Source: Fidelibacterota bacterium (GTDB lineage Bacteria; Fidelibacterota; UBA2242; JAFGTP01). Taken from it: a DNA stretch of 9,194 nt. The stretch is taken from assembly GCA_021734005.1 (NCBI GenBank), contig JAIPJV010000062.1:1-9194 (forward strand). Direction: 5' to 3'. The translations under genes and the position numbers were made by a program. How positions within the stretch are numbered: the first letter of the stretch is position 1; each line of letters opens with the position of its first letter. The notes beneath the pieces are model-generated. The model was not told the DNA's origin. It worked only from the letters and a program-made list of their open reading frames with translations, and made no database searches. Shown here one piece after another: positions 5,674-9,194 of the stretch.

Positions 5674-7203
5674 ATTAACTATTTACAGGAAAAATTTTTA
5701 AATATACTTCCCAAAAAAATTAATGCTATCAAAGTTAGCATGGGTTATCTGGATACAAACCGGGACCAGGCTCTGGAAACGATAAGGAACATTTTACATA
5801 CTATCAAAAATACCGCGCATGCTTACGGATATACAGAGATAGGCCAAATAGCTGAGGAAATTGATCATTACGAAGGTGATGATCTTGTAATGGCGTTAAA
5901 TGAATTTATAGAAGAACTGGAAGGGGTGCTTGGTGAGCAGGAAGAACAAAAGCCCACAATTCTGATAATAGATGACGATGATCTGACTACTGAATTGGTT
6001 AAAACTGTGCTTGCTCCGGAAGGATTTCGGGTGATTGTGGCAGAAAGCAGCCATAAAGCCCGGTTACAATTGGCTGAGAATAGAATCGATATGGTGCTAA
6101 TGGATATTGTTCTGCCTGATGCTGATGGCAGGAAACTTCTCGAGGTTTTAAAGAGTCGTACTGAAACTCTGAGTATTCCCGTCCTGGTTTTAAGTGAAGA
6201 GGCCAATCCCGCTGTTCAAAAGGAATGTCTGGAAATTGGGGCCCGGGAATTTATTGTCAAGCCCTTTGAAATTGATCGGCTGGTTTCCTCTGTGCAAGAA
6301 CATTTTCCTGCCGATACAAAAACCAACGAACAGCTTATAGACGGCACAATTTCTAAAAATGGCATGATAAAAAAGTTTAAAATGGAAAAATCCCGATCAA
6401 CTGAAGATTCCTATTACTCGCTGGCTATTATCAAAATTGATAATTTTCAATCAATCAATTATGAATACGGTCAGGAAATCGGTAATAAAATCATCAATCA
6501 ATATGCTGAGTGGATTAAAAAAAAGCTCGATGTAAAAAAGCATATTTGTCAATGGTACACAAATGAATTTGTCCTCTTTTTACCACAATGCAAAGAAGCG
6601 GGAATCGGTCAAAAAATTAAAGACCTTCTGGATTTTGTCAAAGATTATGAATTAGAATATAAAGATGTAAAATTGAAAACCACCTTTTCAGCAGGCTGCC
6701 GTCAATTTGAATACGATAGCCATATTGATGATGCCTATGTTTCGGTCTCCAATATTATCAATGAAGCCCAAAAGCGGGGTGGAGCGCAAATTTTATGCTC
6801 TCACAAGTGCGGTCAGCTCCCGGTTCATCAGGTATTGCTGGCAGAAAAAGATCAAATTGTGAGTTCGCTGATCATTCACCGGCTGGAAAGAGAAAATTAC
6901 CGGGTTGAACATGTTCAAAGCGGACCGGAAGTGCTGGAGAAATTACACGAAAACCCATCATTTTCGATCGTTATTCTAGATGTAAAATTACCGGAGATGG
7001 GTGGATTTGAAATTATTGAAAAAATAAGAAATGATCCTCGAATTCAAAATATTCCTGTCATTATATTAACGGCCATGGGTAAGGAGCATGATGTTATTCA
7101 TGGATTGGAAATTGGCGCTAATGATTATATGCTAAAGCCTTTTTCTCCCCGAGAATTGCTGGCCAGAGTTCAAAGATTTGTGCGCCAAAGTATTCCCGCT
7201 TGA
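5674..7203 (+). CDS. Hpt-REC-degenerate GGDEF-REC response regulator
   Basis: Residues are numbered from the ATG at 5740 (487 residues); starting at ATT 5674 adds 22. Order: an Hpt domain (phosphorylatable His20 in LHTIKNTAHAYG, needing the upstream extension for its first helix); REC1 (about 72-190: acidic pair Asp78/Asp79, phospho-acceptor Asp122, Ser152, Lys174, all intact); a GGDEF-fold domain (about 205-352) whose signature reads YTNEF (273-277); and REC2 (about 363-484: phospho-acceptor Asp414, Thr444, Lys466, but Glu369-Lys370 where an acidic pair is expected). Such a protein passes phosphate among His and Asp sites in the cytoplasm. The GGDEF domain lacks residues for making c-di-GMP, so a binding or structural role is likelier. 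No histidine kinase or DNA-binding domain is present. Divergent placement suggests it controls the polysaccharide operon, perhaps by protein contact, as degenerate-GGDEF YdaK does with the B. subtilis yda synthase. Confidence 0.88.
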   Translation: MNYLQEKFLNILPKKINAIKVSMGYLDTNRDQALETIRNILHTIKNTAHAYGYTEIGQIAEEIDHYEGDDLVMALNEFIEELEGVLGEQEEQKPTILIIDDDDLTTELVKTVLAPEGFRVIVAESSHKARLQLAENRIDMVLMDIVLPDADGRKLLEVLKSRTETLSIPVLVLSEEANPAVQKECLEIGAREFIVKPFEIDRLVSSVQEHFPADTKTNEQLIDGTISKNGMIKKFKMEKSRSTEDSYYSLAIIKIDNFQSINYEYGQEIGNKIINQYAEWIKKKLDVKKHICQWYTNEFVLFLPQCKEAGIGQKIKDLLDFVKDYELEYKDVKLKTTFSAGCRQFEYDSHIDDAYVSVSNIINEAQKRGGAQILCSHKCGQLPVHQVLLAEKDQIVSSLIIHRLERENYRVEHVQSGPEVLEKLHENPSFSIVILDVKLPEMGGFEIIEKIRNDPRIQNIPVIILTAMGKEHDVIHGLEIGANDYMLKPFSPRELLARVQRFVRQSIPA

Positions 7204-7238
7204 AAACTGTCATCAAAAAATGTGATCAAATGAGAATT

Positions 7239-8546
7239 CTAAACCTTGATATAGACTCGTTTTTTGTAGAGCATAAAGGCAACACCAAACCATATCAAAA
7301 GATAAAAAATTGCATAGGCCAGAGAGGCATTGATTGGTTGTAGCCAGGACTCCAGCAAATATTCATAGATATAATTTTTAATGGTAATGGCTGAGCCGCC
7401 TACATTGATTTTCCAGTACCCGCCCAGGGTACGAGCGAAAAAAGAAGACATGGTGAACATTATGATAGCATTAGAACCAAACATAATAAATGGCCTGGTA
7501 AAGGCTTTATACCCTTTTATGTCAACCAGCCAGTAAAGAGTTGCCAGAAAAATCAAAGCCATTCCGGACATGAACAATACATAGGAACTAGACCACAGAT
7601 TTTTGTTAATGGGAAACCAGATGTCAACAATTGTTCCGGATAAGAGACCAAAAACACCGGCAACAAACATTCCGCTGACTTTCTCGTGATCACTTTTCTC
7701 TGTTTTGAGCCAGTGCCCGGTCAGAACTCCGGTCAAGGTTGTGGCAATTGCCGGCAAAGTGCTTAAAACACCTTCCGGATCAAAACCGGCTGCAGGTGCA
7801 TGCGACCAGGTGCGTCCGGCCAGAACAGCATTATCTACGAACCAGCAAAGGTTCCCTTCGGGTTGCAAAACTCCAGCACCGTGACCGGGAACAGGAACAA
7901 CTTTCATTATGATCCAGTAAAAAATGACTATACCAAAAGTGATATAGGCCTGAGCTTTGATATTAGCATTGAGAACAATGATCGAAGTTACCGCATAACA
8001 GATGGCGATTCTCTGAAGGACGCCCGGAATTCTAAGCGTGCCCAGATCAAAATGAAAGAGTGAATTTGTAATAAAAATAATTACAACCAATTGAAAAAAG
8101 CGTTTAAGATAAAATAGATATTGGCTCTTTTTGTCAAAAGAAATATTGTCGATAATTAGATAGACTATCAGGATCAGAGCAAACATGGAAACATAGATTA
8201 TCCAGGCGGTATTGGCTACTCCCGCAAAACCATTCAAAAAAAGTCCCAGTCCAAACAGAATCAAAGTTCGTCGCAAAATTTTGGGGTAAAGCTGTTTTGG
8301 GGGAATGCCCTGGCTGAGCCGCTTTCGAAAGGCGAGTACAATGGCAACGCCAACAATGAATAGGAAAAAGGGAAAGATCAGATCGGTGAATGTCCAACCG
8401 TGCCATTCAGCATGGCGAAGAGGAGGATAGATCTTGCTCCAATTACCCGGATTATTAACCAGGATCATCATGGCAATAGTAATGCCGCGAAATGCATCCA
8501 GAGAGGCTAGGCGTCTGGATTTTTTCTGCAAAGGTTGAGATGTCAT
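7239..8546 (-). CDS. DUF5009/HGSNAT-like multi-pass membrane acyltransferase
   Basis: This 435-residue integral membrane protein has about ten or more hydrophobic segments. Family hallmarks are visible: RLASLDAFRGITIAMMILVN near the N-terminus (12-31), the HAEWHGWTFTDLIFPFFLFIVG block (45-66), GVLQRIA (175-181), DPEGVLSTLPA (256-266), FPINKNLWSSSYVLFMSG (311-328) and GSNAI (357-361). Relatives of human heparan-alpha-glucosaminide N-acetyltransferase carry acetyl groups from cytoplasmic acetyl-CoA across the membrane to a sugar amine; bacterial substrates are largely unknown. The ATG at 8546 has AGAGG at 6-nt spacing and lies 20 nt after the preceding gene's stop, so the two are probably co-transcribed. 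The gene converges on the regulator with 35 bp between stops and no clear terminator hairpin. Modification of the neighbouring exopolysaccharide is possible but inferred. Confidence 0.88.
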   Translation of the reverse strand: MTSQPLQKKSRRLASLDAFRGITIAMMILVNNPGNWSKIYPPLRHAEWHGWTFTDLIFPFFLFIVGVAIVLAFRKRLSQGIPPKQLYPKILRRTLILFGLGLFLNGFAGVANTAWIIYVSMFALILIVYLIIDNISFDKKSQYLFYLKRFFQLVVIIFITNSLFHFDLGTLRIPGVLQRIAICYAVTSIIVLNANIKAQAYITFGIVIFYWIIMKVVPVPGHGAGVLQPEGNLCWFVDNAVLAGRTWSHAPAAGFDPEGVLSTLPAIATTLTGVLTGHWLKTEKSDHEKVSGMFVAGVFGLLSGTIVDIWFPINKNLWSSSYVLFMSGMALIFLATLYWLVDIKGYKAFTRPFIMFGSNAIIMFTMSSFFARTLGGYWKINVGGSAITIKNYIYEYLLESWLQPINASLAYAIFYLLIWFGVAFMLYKKRVYIKV

Positions 8547-8566
8547 AGCAGACCTCTTAATTAATA

Positions 8567-9194
8567 TTATTCAAATAACTCGATGTTGCCACCTGTATGA
8601 AGAAAGAGAACATTTTCCGAAGCCTTGATTTTTCCTGACCTGCAATAGTCCAGAAGACCGGCTGCTGCCTTACCTGTATAAACGTAGTCCAGAAAGATGC
8701 CTTCTTTTCGGGCAAATAACCGAACAGCTTCCTGGCAGCCTTCAGTTCGTATTCCATAGCCTTCGCCAATATAATTATCATCAGTGTGAACAAGATTATC
8801 ATCGATGTCGATATCCAGAAGTTGGCCGGTTTTTTGGGCTAATTGTAAAACATCCTGCCTCAATTGGTGGGCTTCTACATCAACACTAATTCCCCTGATC
8901 CCACCTTTCCATCCGCTGATTTGCTGGCCAACAACCAGACCAGCCTGAGTTCCTGCCGAAGAAGAAGCATGAAAAATGTGGTCAAATTCAAGATCCATTT
9001 TGCGGGAATTATCCATGATCTCACTGAAACCAGCTGCATATCCCAGTCCACCAACAGGAGTTGAGCCACCCGGCGGCAGAAAATATACATTGCGCCCGTC
9101 CTGTTTTAATTTTTCATTGATCTCAAGGGCGTAATTCATTCGTTCTTCAGAATCTTTTGTATCAATATGATGAATTGTGGCTCCAAGCATATGA
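8567..9194 (-). CDS. PLP-dependent D-cysteine desulfhydrase/ACC deaminase family enzyme (5' end outside window)
   Basis: The C-terminal roughly 208 residues of a family usually about 320-340 long are visible; the frame stays open through the right edge, so the Met at 9190 is probably internal. Numbered from that Met: PPGGSTPVGGLGY (39-51); SSSAGTQAGL (76-85), the glycine/serine loop that should hold the PLP phosphate; IGEGYGIRTEGCQEA (141-155); LDYVYTGKA (167-175); and a terminal FLHTGG (196-201). All are characteristic of this fold-type II subgroup. The PLP lysine would lie in the missing N-terminus. Members deaminate or desulfurate D-cysteine, other D-amino acids or ACC in the cytoplasm; the residues choosing among these are not all visible, so substrate is open. 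No functional link to the polysaccharide genes is evident. Confidence 0.9.
   Translation of the reverse strand, partial: HMLGATIHHIDTKDSEERMNYALEINEKLKQDGRNVYFLPPGGSTPVGGLGYAAGFSEIMDNSRKMDLEFDHIFHASSSAGTQAGLVVGQQISGWKGGIRGISVDVEAHQLRQDVLQLAQKTGQLLDIDIDDNLVHTDDNYIGEGYGIRTEGCQEAVRLFARKEGIFLDYVYTGKAAAGLLDYCRSGKIKASENVLFLHTGGNIELFE

Noticed and set aside
5868..6206. Long serine-rich minus-strand frame within the regulator gene
   Set aside because: Low-complexity antisense shadow of the REC1 coding region, with no domain and no ribosome-binding site.
7204..7238. Possible bidirectional terminator between the convergent regulator and DUF5009 genes
   Set aside because: Only a 4-bp ATCA/TGAT pairing and the palindrome AGAATTCT are present; there is no GC-rich stem with a T-run in either direction.
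8134..8406. Minus-strand frame with several His and Cys residues
   Set aside because: Out-of-frame shadow inside the DUF5009 gene, whose conserved motifs are in the other frame.

Overview
The window looks like part of the chromosome of a diderm (outer-membrane-bearing) bacterium of moderately low GC. It encodes a predicted outer-membrane beta-barrel protein and a lipoprotein. Several genes carry strong Shine-Dalgarno sequences (GGAGG type), which argues against typical Bacteroidota. A Calditrichota/KSB1-like or similar diderm lineage would fit, but the sequence alone does not settle the phylum. Coding density is high, and I see no tRNA, rRNA, CRISPR array, insertion sequence or other mobile element.

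Positions 1-5440 hold five tightly packed minus-strand genes that read as one operon. In transcription order they are: a membrane-anchored HEAT-repeat protein (5440-4322), a processive family-2 glycosyltransferase (4320-2869), a TPR plus YaiO-type outer-membrane barrel protein (about 2879-1593), a secreted GH16-type glycosidase (1583-807), and a calcineurin-like phosphoesterase lipoprotein (781 to beyond the left edge). Together they resemble a synthase-dependent exopolysaccharide machine. The synthase would polymerise and extrude a glycan, the TPR/barrel protein would pass it through the outer membrane, and the GH16 enzyme would trim it. No PilZ domain, BcsB/PgaB homologue or deacetylase is visible.

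Positions 5441-5673 are a divergent control region with a good plus-strand promoter, a weaker minus-strand promoter candidate and a perfect 8-bp inverted repeat beside the latter. The plus-strand gene it serves (about 5674-7203) encodes an unusual regulator with the order Hpt, receiver, degenerate GGDEF, receiver. Its Hpt domain is complete only if translation starts at an ATT codon placed behind a strong Shine-Dalgarno. The TPR/barrel gene has the same arrangement with an ATC codon. Both may use rare start codons.

Positions 7239-9194 hold a second minus-strand pair, converging on the regulator: a DUF5009/HGSNAT-like multi-pass membrane acyltransferase (8546-7239), preceded by the C-terminal two thirds of a PLP-dependent D-cysteine desulfhydrase/ACC-deaminase family enzyme (9194-8567, cut by the right edge). 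The acyltransferase could decorate the glycan, but that link is inference from proximity.
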